Notes: a model not told the origin generated them from the letters alone. A stretch of DNA of 35,391 nucleotides from Nitrospirota bacterium (GCA_029261135.1 JAJDBX010000017.1:1-35391), one strand, 5' to 3'. Numbered from the stretch's first letter, positions 1 through 8,948 are shown. Made by a program: numbers and translations.

Positions 1-334
1 TTTTATCTCGCTGCCTGGTCAGGAGAAAGTCGATGGTCTTGCCGAATTTATCCACTGCGCGGTAGAAATAAACCCACTCGCCCTTGACCTTGATATACGT
101 CTCATCCATGCGCCAACTCACCCATACTTGACGTTTGCGGCGGTGGAATTCTGCCTCCAACTGCGGGCTATCCTTGATCACCCATCGGTTAATAGTGGAA
201 TGATCCACGTTGACCCCACGCTCTTCCATGAGTTCTTCGACATGGCGGGTGCTCAGCGGATAGGCCAAATACCAGCGCATACCCATGAGAATGACCTCTG
301 ACGGAAAATGTGCACCCTTGAAACTCATCGCCAT
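1..334 (-). CDS. IS6-like transposase, partial (runs off the window)
   Basis: This is the N-terminal part of a DDE transposase, about 111 residues, open at the left edge. My translation begins MAMSFKGAHFPSEVILMGMR and continues with a helix-turn-helix region (VEELMEERGVNVDHSTINRW). It then enters the catalytic core at WRMDETYIKVKGEWVYFYRA, whose DET supplies the first acidic residue of the IS6/IS26/IS240 family. The remaining catalytic residues lie outside the window, so I cannot tell whether the gene is intact. The start is the ATG at 334, with a GAGGGAGCG ribosome-binding site upstream. A terminal repeat typical of the family lies about 85 bp upstream. Confidence 0.88.
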   Translation of the reverse strand, partial: MAMSFKGAHFPSEVILMGMRWYLAYPLSTRHVEELMEERGVNVDHSTINRWVIKDSPQLEAEFHRRKRQVWVSWRMDETYIKVKGEWVYFYRAVDKFGKTIDFLLTRQRDK

Positions 335-397
335 TGTTTCGCTCCCTCATGAATGACTTTGCTCAGAGTGAGCAATCTATACCTCAATTCCCATCAC

Positions 398-420
398 ATG
401 CAAATTTGCGACAGAACCCC
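398..420 (-). repeat. Terminal inverted repeat of the IS6-like element
   Basis: Read on the minus strand the sequence starts GGGGTTCTGTCGCAAATTTG. This resembles IS6-family ends such as IS26 and IS431 (G-G-x-x-CTGT-x-GCAAA). It marks the right end of the insertion sequence whose transposase begins at 334. The exact outer base is uncertain by one or two positions because the other end and the target duplication are outside the window. Confidence 0.75.
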
Positions 421-745
421 TTAACGTGCCTTATTTTTGTGGGTTCTATCCCAAAAAAGATAAAATAAGTCTGATGTCTGGAATCTGACCAGGAGGTTGC
501 AAATTCCTACTCTATAAGCCGGAGCGTTAGCGACTTTTTTAATCTAATTGGTGTTTGAATTGGAGCGATCAGCGGAACTCCTTTTTTAGGCAGTGAAAGC
601 GGGGCGCAAGGAACTTTGCGACTGGAGGATAGGAGTTATTTGTTTGACTCCCCTCCCCGTTTCGACGATATTTTTTGCACATCATCAATTCCGATTATTT
701 TTTAGGATGGATTTAAAATTATCTAACTTAAAAATTTAAGTGTGG
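421..745. other. Intergenic stretch between the IS and repA
   Basis: I see no convincing gene here. The stretch is the downstream flank of the leftward repA gene. It contains a short 7-2-7 inverted repeat at 727-742 that could be a weak terminator just past the repA stop codon. The rest is low in recognisable signals and may be plasmid backbone cut by the insertion sequence. Confidence 0.5.
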
Positions 746-1846
746 CTAATTTGTCCCGTTTATTTCATTCAAATAGCGCTTGATTTTCGTTGTAAAAAGC
801 GCAGCTCTGTTGTTTACCTCACCATAGAGACATTCTTCTTTTAGTTCGCTTAAGGCTCTGTATACAAGGTTTTCATCAACCGTTTTACAGAGGTTTTCAT
901 AATAGCTTCTTGGTCCATGTGTGGGGCCTAATTCCTTAATAATGTAATCTACAAAATGTTGATCGACTGAGCTTGATTCTGAATTTGTGCTTTTTTTATC
1001 TGGTTTTTTAATTTTAATTTCAATTTTTTTGACTTTATGTTCCGTGTAAAAGGTGTACTCACTTATGAAATCATTCTTTTTAAGAATTTCGAGGGCTGGC
1101 ATAATGACTTGTTTTACTTTTGAGGGCGTATGACTTGTTAAGGGAATGACTTTCGCCAGCTCAACCAGATCATAAACGATGGTTTTTGATGTATAGGATC
1201 TTTTATCCAAGATTCCATAAAGACGTTTTGGAATCGGTTTTTTTAGATTTAGGTAATAGGTTAAATTAAGGGGCTTAACATAATAAGCTTTTAAAGACTC
1301 AATGTAATACGAGCCAAAATAAACAACAACATTTGTACGCGTGGATGATGGATCTATTATTTCATTAAAATTGAGTCTTTCAATTAAATAAAAACTGTCG
1401 GGAACATACCGTTTTGTACTTTTTAGAAAAAAGGCATTTTCCGATATATATCGTGTAATGTGAAGTCTCTCCAGGGACTCTTTAATATTTTTATAAGTCG
1501 TCCCCCCCATTTTTAATCCAAGAATTTCTACAATCTTGTAAATAGAAAACGATATTTTTCTGGTCTCAACGACTCGATCGATGCCCGTTGTAAATACAAT
1601 TTTATCAAGCGCCCTTTTTACATCTAAGTCGAATGGTCCAGGAAGGTGATTGTTGGGACCCGCAACCATTGTCCATGTTTGTCGAAGACTTCTTTTTGTT
1701 GAGTGGTCTTTAATCCATCTTTCGTAACGATACTCTTTTAATTTTTTTAAGTTTTTTAGCGCAACACAGGTGAATGGGAATTCTTCTAGGTTACATTCAA
1801 CAGAGATTATTTCTGCTTGGGGCTTTGTAGGAAGGGTTTTAATCAA
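746..1846 (-). CDS. repA: Plasmid replication initiator protein (RepA, RPA-type)
   Basis: This is a 366-residue protein resembling the 'replication initiator protein A' family (PF10134). An N-terminal FPFTCVALKN segment is followed near residue 60 by MVAGPNNHLPGPFDLDVKRA, the pattern of these initiators, and then by winged-helix-like DNA-binding segments (ISFSIYKIVEILGLKMGGTT). By analogy it should bind the iterons just upstream and open the plasmid origin. The only upstream start in frame is TTG at 1846 (a stop codon lies just before it). No strong ribosome site is visible, which would fit low expression. A DnaA-like 9-mer sits between the start codon and the iterons. Divergent parA lies on the other side of the iterons. 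Confidence 0.8.
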   Translation of the reverse strand: MIKTLPTKPQAEIISVECNLEEFPFTCVALKNLKKLKEYRYERWIKDHSTKRSLRQTWTMVAGPNNHLPGPFDLDVKRALDKIVFTTGIDRVVETRKISFSIYKIVEILGLKMGGTTYKNIKESLERLHITRYISENAFFLKSTKRYVPDSFYLIERLNFNEIIDPSSTRTNVVVYFGSYYIESLKAYYVKPLNLTYYLNLKKPIPKRLYGILDKRSYTSKTIVYDLVELAKVIPLTSHTPSKVKQVIMPALEILKKNDFISEYTFYTEHKVKKIEIKIKKPDKKSTNSESSSVDQHFVDYIIKELGPTHGPRSYYENLCKTVDENLVYRALSELKEECLYGEVNNRAALFTTKIKRYLNEINGTN

Positions 1847-1848
1847 TT

Positions 1849-1857
1849 TTATTCACA
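1849..1857. promoter_or_regulatory. DnaA-like box beside repA
   Basis: The sequence TTATTCACA differs by one base from the DnaA consensus TTATCCACA. It lies immediately upstream of the repA start codon and about 108 bp from the first iteron, a common arrangement in iteron plasmids. A single near-match is weak evidence by itself; its position supports it. Confidence 0.4.
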
Positions 1858-1964
1858 GCGTTTTTTTGGGTTATATTTTTGTTATAAGACGCTATTAAAG
1901 TTAATAAACTATACATTATAGGCAATGGAAAAGTTAATTATTTCAATAAGTTACGGATAGTATT

Positions 1965-2091
1965 TTCCTTCGAGAACCAGTATTTTTTCCTTGAAGCACC
2001 AATAAACCTTCCTTGCAATACCAGTAGCGCTTCCTTTGAATACCATCAAAACTTCCTTGTAATACCATATTTAAACCTTAGATTACCAGTA
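1965..2091. repeat. oriV: Plasmid origin iterons (six tandem 22-bp repeats)
   Basis: Copies begin at 1965, 1987, 2009, 2031 and 2053, with exact 22-bp spacing. A sixth, weaker copy begins near 2074. The shared core is TTCCTTgnAATACCAGTA, with the left copies more diverged. Equal spacing of two helical turns in front of a RepA-type gene is the hallmark of an iteron origin, where the initiator binds to start replication and to limit copy number. The array lies between the divergent repA and parA genes, so it probably overlaps both promoters. Confidence 0.88.
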
Positions 2092-2204
2092 ACGTATAAA
2101 ATATATTGAGATGATAATAACAATATGATATAGAATACAGTACAATGTAGGAAAAAAACAATCAACACATTAAATTCATCATTGTTTGAAATTGGAGTAA
2201 TTTT
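2092..2204. promoter_or_regulatory. AT-rich tract next to the iterons
   Basis: The bases between the last iteron and parA are very AT-rich (for example the stretch around 2096-2150). Iteron plasmids usually place an AT-rich unwinding element beside the iterons, so this is the likely melting site. It must also hold the parA promoter. I did not identify a clear -35/-10 pair or parS site. Confidence 0.5.
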
Positions 2205-3080
2205 ATGAAAGTGATTGTTCCGGCGAATAATAAAGGCGGAGTAGGAAAAACGAAACTCAGTATTTTGTTGTCTGAATATTTCTCTGTCGTCCTTGGTAAG
2301 AAAGTGTTGGCAATTGATTTTGATCCTCAATGTAATTTTTCACAACGATTCCTTTCCATGGAAATAGATCCTGCATCGCCGGGGGGAAAGATCCCCCCTA
2401 TTTATCCCGAATATAATCCCAAAGAATTTGAAGGGATCGGCCCGGAAGGAAGAAGTAGCATTGCAGATATTTTTTTTGGGGGACTTGTCTACCCGTATGA
2501 AACCTATATTGAGAACTTAGATGTCACGCCAGCCCATGCGGATAGGTTGCTTGAGGCAGAATCAGTCCGGCGTTCAGAAGTCCTTGAGAAGGTTCACAAA
2601 CAGCTCGGACTCTTTTTAGATATGCCAGACCTTAAGGAAATGTATGATGTTGTGATCATTGATACTGCCCCAAGTAAGGGCCCTTTAACCATAAGTGCTA
2701 TCAAAGCTGCGACACATATGGTTATTCCGTCTATTATGGAGGAGCAGCCCATCCAAGGGGTATACGGGATGTTGCAGCTTTGGAAGCAGGAGGCGCTTTG
2801 CCGTGAGCCGAGTAAACCGCTAAAGCTCATTGGGGTGCTGCCCAATATGTTCCGGCCTATTAATCTGCATCGGGACATGTTGCAGAGTTTGCGGGAAACA
2901 GATTTTGTAAAGCAGTATATAATGCCTGTTTCATTAGGGGCGAGAGCTAGTTTCTCAGAGGTTGACGCGGAAGGGGCCAAGCCTGAATCGATATTTGATC
3001 TGCCGGATTCGAGTAAGGCAAAAGAGGAAGCGCTTGCTGTGTGTAAGTATATTGCACAAAACGTGTTTGAGGGGGACTAA
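2205..3080 (+). CDS. parA: ParA-family partition ATPase
   Basis: This is a 291-residue Walker-type ATPase that would segregate plasmid copies on the nucleoid together with ParB. The deviant Walker A motif NNKGGVGKTKLS is at about residues 8-19. The A' motif VLAIDFDPQCNFSQRF follows at about 34-49, and Walker B VVIIDTAPSKGPL lies in the middle. It begins with the P-loop domain and has no N-terminal HTH extension, so repression of the operon probably falls to a partner protein. The ATG at 2205 follows a weak TTGGAG site. Its stop overlaps the parB start by one base, indicating translational coupling. Confidence 0.93.
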   Translation: MKVIVPANNKGGVGKTKLSILLSEYFSVVLGKKVLAIDFDPQCNFSQRFLSMEIDPASPGGKIPPIYPEYNPKEFEGIGPEGRSSIADIFFGGLVYPYETYIENLDVTPAHADRLLEAESVRRSEVLEKVHKQLGLFLDMPDLKEMYDVVIIDTAPSKGPLTISAIKAATHMVIPSIMEEQPIQGVYGMLQLWKQEALCREPSKPLKLIGVLPNMFRPINLHRDMLQSLRETDFVKQYIMPVSLGARASFSEVDAEGAKPESIFDLPDSSKAKEEALAVCKYIAQNVFEGD

Positions 3081-4102
3081 TGAAAGAAAGGAAAAGATTC
3101 GGGATTAGTAAAGATTTGCGGAAAGGCCTCCAGGAGACGTTTTCTGCAGTAAAAAATAATAGGAATGAGTTGCGGTACGAAGTTATTCCTTTATCGAGAA
3201 TTGAAGTCGATCCTGATAACCCCAGGGAACTTTCGATTTCTGCACAAGAAGTTCAAAGGGGCGTCAATCCCAGTGACCCTTTATTCGAGGCAAAAGAAGG
3301 GGAATTAGAGCGCTTAAAGCGGATGGGGGACACGATTCAAAAAAAAGGGTTGATCAATGCAATCGTGGTTTACAAACATGGTGACCAATATCGGGTTATT
3401 GCTGGTGAAAGGCGATTCCTTTCTTGTTTATTAATAGGAAAACAGGATATTCAATCAAGGATATATGGAGAACGTCCATCAGAAGAAGACCTTCGGATTA
3501 TACAGTGGATCGAGAATAATGAGCGGGAAGATTTAATATTAAAAGACAGAATTGGAAATATTAAGGCCATTATTGAGAGTATCCAAGCACAACAGCCAGA
3601 AATGAGGATGACTGGGACTGTTTTAAAGGATGTTTTGTCGGTGTCTTTACCTCAAGCAAGCAACTATTTGTCAATATTTAAAGCCCCCGATGATGTGAAG
3701 GAAAAAATAGATTCCGGAAAAATTAACAGTGTTGAAAAGGCAGCTTTTCTTTCAAAAATCAAAAACCGTGATATGAGAAGCACATTAATTAAAGAATGTG
3801 AAGGTGGTGCGTCTTTGCGGAAATTGAATGAAATATTGTCATTGCTTGAATCAGCCAAGAGAAAAATAAAGCAGGGTGGGGAGGGGCCGAAAAAAAAAGT
3901 GGGCAAACCCTTGTCTAAAATAAACTTAGGCGGCACGAAAAGCCCCCATGTCGTAGAGAAGTTGGTTGAGTGTGTGGTTCGACAGGCAGAGTATAATAAA
4001 TATGCTCAGATGTTTGAGGGAGTTGACTGGAAAGACTTCAACGAAACGGCTTCGGCATTTCAAAAGCTTATTAATCTGCTAGAGACAGAAAATGCAAGGT
4101 AA
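3080..4102 (+). CDS. parB: ParB-family partition protein
   Basis: This is a 340-residue centromere-binding protein. The N-terminal ParB/Srx CTPase-like domain begins near residue 37 (VIPLSRIEVDPDNPRE) and contains the conserved box VIAGERRFLSCLLIGK. A central KorB/HTH-like helical region contains LSVSLPQASNYLSIFKAPDD, and a variable C-terminal part presumably dimerises. It should bind parS and stimulate ParA. The ATG overlaps the parA stop codon, and its own end overlaps the next gene by 11 bases, so the three genes form one operon. I did not find an unambiguous parS sequence. Confidence 0.92.
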   Translation: MKERKRFGISKDLRKGLQETFSAVKNNRNELRYEVIPLSRIEVDPDNPRELSISAQEVQRGVNPSDPLFEAKEGELERLKRMGDTIQKKGLINAIVVYKHGDQYRVIAGERRFLSCLLIGKQDIQSRIYGERPSEEDLRIIQWIENNEREDLILKDRIGNIKAIIESIQAQQPEMRMTGTVLKDVLSVSLPQASNYLSIFKAPDDVKEKIDSGKINSVEKAAFLSKIKNRDMRSTLIKECEGGASLRKLNEILSLLESAKRKIKQGGEGPKKKVGKPLSKINLGGTKSPHVVEKLVECVVRQAEYNKYAQMFEGVDWKDFNETASAFQKLINLLETENAR

Positions 4103-4451
4103 GAAAGAGAAAAAAGTCAGTGGATCATTTCGAATAAATGAAAACACTGAAAAAGAAATGTTCTCTTGTTTGGTGAATGAAGGCTATGGTTTAAAGGGTA
4201 AAAGCAAGTGGATCGTTGATTCTGTTGAATCTTTTCTGAAAATGCCGGAATATTGGGATCTCGTTGATATTGCATCGGAGCAAGGCGACCTGAATCGGCC
4301 CGTTATGTGTGTCGTCCCGGAATCACTCAATAAAAAAATAGAAAATAGTATTGATGAGGTTAGGGCTCATTTCCCAAGGCTAGAAGGCGTAAAAAGCAAT
4401 ATTTTTCGTGCCGCAATCATGCAGCGCCTTATCCGGAGTAAAGTGACTTAA
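4092..4451 (+). CDS. Small protein with two ribbon-helix-helix-like segments
   Basis: This 119-residue protein is the third gene of the partition operon and overlaps the end of parB. I do not recognise a named family. The sequence shows two similar halves: a short strand followed by two helices around residues 11-48 (SGSFRINENTEKEMF, then KSKWIVDSVESFL), and again around 70-115 (VMCVVPESLNKKIEN, then KSNIFRAAIMQRLI). That is the pattern of a tandem RHH (CopG/Arc-like) DNA-binding protein. Its position suggests an operon autorepressor or an accessory partition or copy-number factor. The domain assignment is inferred from pattern only. Confidence 0.65.
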   Translation: MQGKKEKKVSGSFRINENTEKEMFSCLVNEGYGLKGKSKWIVDSVESFLKMPEYWDLVDIASEQGDLNRPVMCVVPESLNKKIENSIDEVRAHFPRLEGVKSNIFRAAIMQRLIRSKVT

Positions 4452-4651
4452 CCTTCTTATAACGTATTGATAATATAGGTGTAATATTGAACGTAATTCT
4501 GAAATACTTGGCTGTATATTTTCAATATGATCATTAAGGGTTTTTTTGTGAAATATGCCGGGATTTCTCGTATGCAAGTCCGGGAACGATTCTCAGCCCT
4601 GAACGAATTCAAAGTGAACCCTTCTTCATTCCTTTAGCCCCCTGCTTGTAA

Positions 4652-4692
4652 GGGAATGCTGGTTTTCTAAGGAAAGCAGCATTCCCGCTTTT
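4652..4692 (+). terminator. Rho-independent terminator-like hairpin
   Basis: A perfect 10-bp stem (GGGAATGCTG at 4652-4661 with CAGCATTCCC at 4677-4686) and a 15-nt loop are followed by GCTTTT. It lies 200 bp after the partition operon and is well placed to end its transcript. Confidence 0.6.
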
Positions 4693-5522
4693 GTCTCAAT
4701 AGAAAAGATGCAAGTTGTTTTGTGCTAGACACGATGCAAATGAGTTGTTCTGGCGGGTCCTTACTCCTCTGAGAGTAGAAATTTTTATGTCTTAGCCAGG
4801 ATTTATTCCCTTAAAACCTCGGATTAATTTTATTAGAGAGCAGCGTTTCCCCGCCTTGTTTTCAGTGGATTCTATTGTTAGATTGCGATGAACCCTTCCA
4901 TCTGAAGTTTGGATAGGTTCAGGTTTTGAAAGCGTGGTTCCCCTTAGATGTCACTGAGCGAGTATCCTGTTGGCTTTTTTGAAGCAAGTAAGGCTTCATT
5001 GCAGTAGGTTCATTCTGAAGAAAAATGAGAGATAGTTGTTGAATTGTACTCTTCCTTTGGAGGCGGTTATGCGGGTCCATTTTTTAATGGAAGGTACATA
5101 TTGTTCTCTTGGAAATAACGAAAAAATTTCAAAAATAGATACGGATCGGAGTGATTTATTCTTAACTATATCGGGAGAGATAGAAACACAGGGAGCAATT
5201 AATGTATGGGTACTCTGAAAAAGTAAAGTGACTTTAATAGGGTATAACTACATGAAAATAAAGGAATAATAATGCGCTTAATCCTATAAAATGTTATTAA
5301 TGGCTTACTTGGAATACCAGTAATCAGGGAAAAATCGATTCACGAGAATGTCTCTATGTATTATATTCAGGCGAATAAGATTTATTGGTTATAAAACAGA
5401 TCGGAAAGACAGAAATCCTGAACCCAAGGAGCTTTTGGAGAAATTAAAAGTAAGCTGGTAGGGGAGGAGACGGTCAGCAGATTTTAAACCCCCTGTCTCG
5501 CCAGCCATAACCGAGGTTTTCT
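4693..5522. other. Long non-coding plasmid stretch
   Basis: About 830 bases hold no gene that I can support. An open frame at 5036-5218 lacks a ribosome site and family features. The only structured element I see is a single iteron-like sequence at 5305-5322. The region is AT-rich and could contain replication-control or partition sites. Confidence 0.5.
5305..5322 (+). repeat. Orphan iteron-like sequence
   Basis: The sequence TTACTTGGAATACCAGTA matches the core of the origin iterons at about 16 of 18 positions but stands alone, 3.2 kb from them. In some iteron plasmids extra iterons act as incompatibility or handcuffing sites that titrate the initiator. Confidence 0.5.
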
Positions 5523-5720
5523 TTATTCCCTTGATGTGATCTCTTCCTCAAGTAGCAGCAAGCCTTTATGAATATGACAACCCCTTTTTTTATTTCGTTC
5601 ATAATTCAGACGTTCACCATATTGATTATAAAGCCGGACAACCTTTTTTCTTATATCAAGCTCATCCATGTCTATACGGACCCGATTTCCATAAACCGTT
5701 TTTACGTATTTTAAATTCAT
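5523..5720 (-). CDS. Hypothetical 65-aa protein
   Basis: This short basic protein begins MNLKYVKTVYGNRVRIDMDE and ends with an acidic LLLLEEEITSRE tail. I do not recognise a family. A strong AAGGGGG ribosome site lies 5 bases before the ATG at 5720, which supports translation. It lies downstream of, and on the same strand as, the DUF932 gene, separated by a hairpin at 5775-5811. Confidence 0.55.
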   Translation of the reverse strand: MNLKYVKTVYGNRVRIDMDELDIRKKVVRLYNQYGERLNYERNKKRGCHIHKGLLLLEEEITSRE

Positions 5721-5774
5721 AATTACCCCCTTGATTATTGATGTGAAATATAGAGATGTGCGAGCACTGAAGCG

Positions 5775-5811
5775 GGCTTGTGCTTGCCACTGGTTCGGTC
5801 AAGCACAAGCC
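5775..5811 (-). terminator. Hairpin after the DUF932 gene
   Basis: GGCTTGTGCTTG at 5775-5786 pairs perfectly with CAAGCACAAGCC at 5800-5811, leaving a 13-nt loop. It begins 9 bases past the DUF932 stop codon. There is no T-run on the minus strand, so it may be an mRNA-stabilising or weak termination hairpin. Confidence 0.45.
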
Positions 5812-5819
5812 TGTCCAAT

Positions 5820-6665
5820 TCAGCCCTTTAAGGCCGCGAATCGTTCCGTGAGCGTCCACAGGGCTTTATTGAGTCTGAGGTCTTCAGAAACGGATTTAAT
5901 GGCCCTAGAGGTCGTCCGCTGGGTTTTCCCATGGCTGTTCTTCTTTCTTCCCCTGATGCCGCCCCTTAGCAGGTTCTCCTGAATTCGATTGAATACCGTC
6001 CAGAGATCGGGACTTTGGTCGTCTCGTCTACGGGAGGCAAGCAGTTGAGCGGGGAGAAAGGGCCGGTCGTCTTCGGGCCATCGGAGGGTCAAGGCAGATT
6101 CGGCTAGAATTTCCTGTTCTTCTGAATCCAGCGAAATGCCGCGAAAGTGTTCAATCTGATGAAAGACTTTCGGGGTCTCTTCAACGATTTCATAAACGGC
6201 TTCAATGGCATCATCAACGACCTGCCCTGTATGCCGAATCCGGTGGTTTTGTATCGTGCTGTCCGCAACCACCATGCCGTTCTCGCAGACAAAGCGAAAG
6301 ATCCCGGCATGAAGCTGAAAGGAGGAAGTCCCGGCATGTGCATTCACCAGAACGATTTCGGGCACCAAGTCATTCACGGCCACATTGCCGGTGGTTTTGT
6401 CCATGTCGTCGGTATGCCGGAATCGGATCATGTGCTTACAATAATCTTTGTTCTCCTCCTTTCTGACCTTTGTTTCTTTGGCCAGGACAGGCATCCAGCC
6501 TTCATTTTTGAGTCCGGCCACCACTTTTGAGGTGGGGATAAATTCATAGCGACTGCTGGTCTGGCTGGATGCCTGATCCGCAAAGATAGACGGGGAGAGT
6601 CCCCGCAATTTTTCATCATCCAAAACCTTTAAACCTCCGAATCCATAAGCTGATAAATGTCTCAT
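5820..6665 (-). CDS. DUF932 (phage/plasmid-like) protein
   Basis: This 281-residue protein belongs by pattern to the DUF932 family (phage/plasmid-related protein TIGR03299-like), common on plasmids and phages and without an established biochemical role. Typical features are the SSRYEFIPTSKVVAGLKNEG segment near residues 35-55, the middle VNAHAGTSSFQLHAGIFRFV segment, and CENGMVV. The frame extends upstream, but I chose the ATG at 6665 because a near-perfect AAAGGAGGAAG ribosome site lies just before it and the family usually starts at this point. A large hairpin lies about 50 bp upstream. Confidence 0.85.
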   Translation of the reverse strand: MRHLSAYGFGGLKVLDDEKLRGLSPSIFADQASSQTSSRYEFIPTSKVVAGLKNEGWMPVLAKETKVRKEENKDYCKHMIRFRHTDDMDKTTGNVAVNDLVPEIVLVNAHAGTSSFQLHAGIFRFVCENGMVVADSTIQNHRIRHTGQVVDDAIEAVYEIVEETPKVFHQIEHFRGISLDSEEQEILAESALTLRWPEDDRPFLPAQLLASRRRDDQSPDLWTVFNRIQENLLRGGIRGRKKNSHGKTQRTTSRAIKSVSEDLRLNKALWTLTERFAALKG

Positions 6666-6713
6666 CTTGTCTTCCTCCTTTGTTGTTGTGGGGGGATTCC
6701 CATAAAAACTAAA

Positions 6714-6759
6714 TGCCCTCCTCCCCCCTTTCATAAGAAAACAAGGGGGGAGGAGGGCA
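6714..6759. terminator. Perfect 17-bp hairpin upstream of the DUF932 gene
   Basis: TGCCCTCCTCCCCCCTT at 6714-6730 pairs perfectly with its reverse complement at 6743-6759 around a 12-nt loop. The pyrimidine/purine strand asymmetry is strong. It could be a transcriptional insulator or a structured leader of the DUF932 gene. Confidence 0.55.
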
Positions 6760-7184
6760 AAGCGCATTCAAAGCGGCTGAAGGACATCCAATAAATAGAC
6801 AAGGCAATGCGGCAGGGTGTGACTGATCGCACTCAGGAAGGCGCAGCGGTCGCCAGGTCTGCTTCCTTCGCTTCAGACCACCATTCCTGTTGATGGGTGG
6901 CGGTGCGGGTTTTGAGATTCGAGCGCTGTTTCCGGGCGCTTGTATATCATGCAGGGGGAGCCCCCTGTGGGGGCGGACGGTTGGGACGTTGTGACTGGAA
7001 GCACGGGATTCCGTAATGAAAGGGAACAATGACCCGGATGGGCGGGGGAGATTTTATTCATAAATGTTTGAAATCACTCGACTGCGAGGATTGACCATTC
7101 CGTGAGGGAATGTTATAGGAGCGGTTTAAAATGAACACTCGGATAAAATATCATCGAGGACATCAAAGCTCTTAGGAAAAATCT
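6760..7184. other. Divergent intergenic region
   Basis: This is GC-rich sequence between the leftward DUF932 gene and the rightward AlbA_2 gene. Open frames on the minus strand here are proline-, serine- and arginine-rich, lack ribosome sites and look spurious. It must hold the promoters of both flanking genes, but I did not find a clear consensus pair. Confidence 0.4.
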
Positions 7185-8858
7185 ATGAATGAACAAATGA
7201 CTATTGAACAACTGGAAGAGCTGATGATTTCAAAAGAAGGGGAGCAGCTCGAATTCAAGGAAGCCAAAAAAAGCTTTCACTTTGAGACGCTTCTTCAATA
7301 TTGCGCAGCACTGGCCAATGAAGGCGGAGGGGAAATTGTTCTTGGCGTGACAGACAAACGCCCCAGAAGCGTTATCGGTTCTCAGGCCTTCAATCAACCG
7401 GAACGAACACGGTCTAGCCTTATTGAGCAATTACATCTCAACATTGATTTCAGCGTTGTTAATCACCCTAAGGGCCGGGTTCTGATTTTTCATGTTCCGA
7501 CGCATCCCATCGGAAATCCCGTCAAATATAAAGGGGTTTACTGGCAACGACAGGGCGACAGCCTGATCCCAATGTCCGAAGACCGGCTTCGGGGTATTTT
7601 TGCAGAGGCTGGACATGATTTTTCGGCGGATATATGTGCTTCCGCCACCCTGGATGATTTGGACAAGGAGGCGATTGAAAATTTCCGCAAACGTTGGATG
7701 AACAAGTCCAGAAATCAAGGCTTAGCGACGCTTACCCAGAAACAGCTGCTTAATGACGCGGAAGCCCTGATTGACGGCGGTCTCACCTATGCGGCACTGA
7801 TATTATTCGGCACCCGGAAGGCGCTTGGGCGACATCTTGCTCAGGCGGAAGTTATTTTTGAGTATCGAACCTCCGATGCCTCAGGTCCTGCTCAACAGAG
7901 AAAGGAATTTCGGGAGGGATTTTTCAGCTCTTACGATGAACTTTGGAACCTCATCAACCTGCGGAATGACATCCAGCACTTTCAGTCAGGCCTGTTTGTC
8001 CTGGATATTCCAACATTTTCCGAGCGTGTTGTTCGAGAAGCTGTTTTAAATGCCGTCAGCCATCGGGACTATCAGCTTGGCGGTAGCGTATTTATCAGAC
8101 AACATCCCCGCCGATTAGTCTTCGAAAGTCCTGGTGGATTTCCTATTGGGATTACAGAGCAGAACATTCTTGATCGCCAATTGCCGCGTAACCGCCGTAT
8201 TGCGGATATTTTTGCCAAATGCGGACTTGTGGAACGATCCGGATAGGGGATGAACCTGATGTTTGAATTGAGTATTCAGGGAAGTAAACCAAGCCCTGAT
8301 TTTACGGGGACGGATCAATATCTGGTTATTCTTAACCTCAACGGAGAAGTAGAAGAACCCCGCTTTTTACAGTTTCTCGAAAGGGTGGGGCGAGAGACTT
8401 TAGACTGCTTCAGTACAGCCGATTTTTTGTTGCTGGATCATATACACAGAGAGCGCAGGGTTCCGGATCAGCTTCAACCCCGTTTGCAATCACTTATAGA
8501 AAAGGGTGTTGTAGAGCGTTTTGGCCGTGGCCGTGGCCGTGGCGTCAAATATATCCTCAGCCGCCAGTATTACAAAATGGTTGATGAAAAGGGAGCCTAC
8601 ACACGCAAAAAAGGGCTGGATCGCGAAACAAACAAAGCCCTGCTCCTGAAACATATAAAGGAAAACAGAAGTAACGGCAGCAGGTTGAAGGAACTTATGC
8701 AGGTGCTTCCCGCATTAACGATGCCTCAAGTGCAAACCCTCCTTCGTGAACTCAAATCAGATGGGGAAATTCACAAAGTTGGCAAGACCAGAGCTGCATT
8801 ATGGTATCCGGGTTCTGATAGGGAGGCTATTGCATCAAGAGAAAATGATTTAGTGTAA
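7185..8858 (+). pseudogene. AlbA_2 / ATPase-like transcriptional regulator, interrupted by an in-frame amber codon
   Basis: Two open stretches (7185-8246 and 8250-8858) lie in the same frame, separated only by a TAG at 8244-8246. Together they make a 557-codon gene of the COG2865 type. The N-terminal AlbA_2 (Schlafen-like) domain includes LEFKEAKKSFHF and ANEGGGEIVLGV. The middle has a GHKL-ATPase-like REAVLNAVSHRDYQ segment. The C-terminal part is winged-helix. In this family the sequence around the stop normally reads ERSGQGMNLMFE. Here the Q codon is TAG, so one C-to-T change explains the break. The gene is either recently inactivated or read through. Translation could restart at the ATG at 8250. 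Confidence 0.85.
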
Positions 8859-8896
8859 TACAATAGTGTGTAACCCAATGATATTTAAGGTGTTAT

Positions 8897-8948
8897 ATTT
8901 CATCTGCTATTGCGTCGATGTTTTTTTTGACGTAATAGCAGATGAAAA
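8897..8948. terminator. Bidirectional terminator-like hairpin
   Basis: TTCATCTGCTATTGCGTC (to 8916) pairs with GACGTAATAGCAGATGAA (8929-8946) with a single G-U. A T-rich loop lies between the arms and A/T runs lie outside. It separates the AlbA_2 gene from the HU gene. Confidence 0.6.

Noticed and set aside
2046-2330. 94-aa minus-strand frame overlapping the iterons and parA start
   Set aside because: It is made of iteron sequence and the reverse of parA codons, with no protein-like features.
5036-5218. 60-aa frame in the long intergenic region
   Set aside because: There is no ribosome site and no recognisable protein features, and the length is compatible with chance in AT-rich DNA.
6709-7061. 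Overlapping minus-strand frames upstream of the DUF932 gene
   Set aside because: They are rich in proline, serine and arginine with no ribosome sites, and one runs through the perfect hairpin at 6714-6759.
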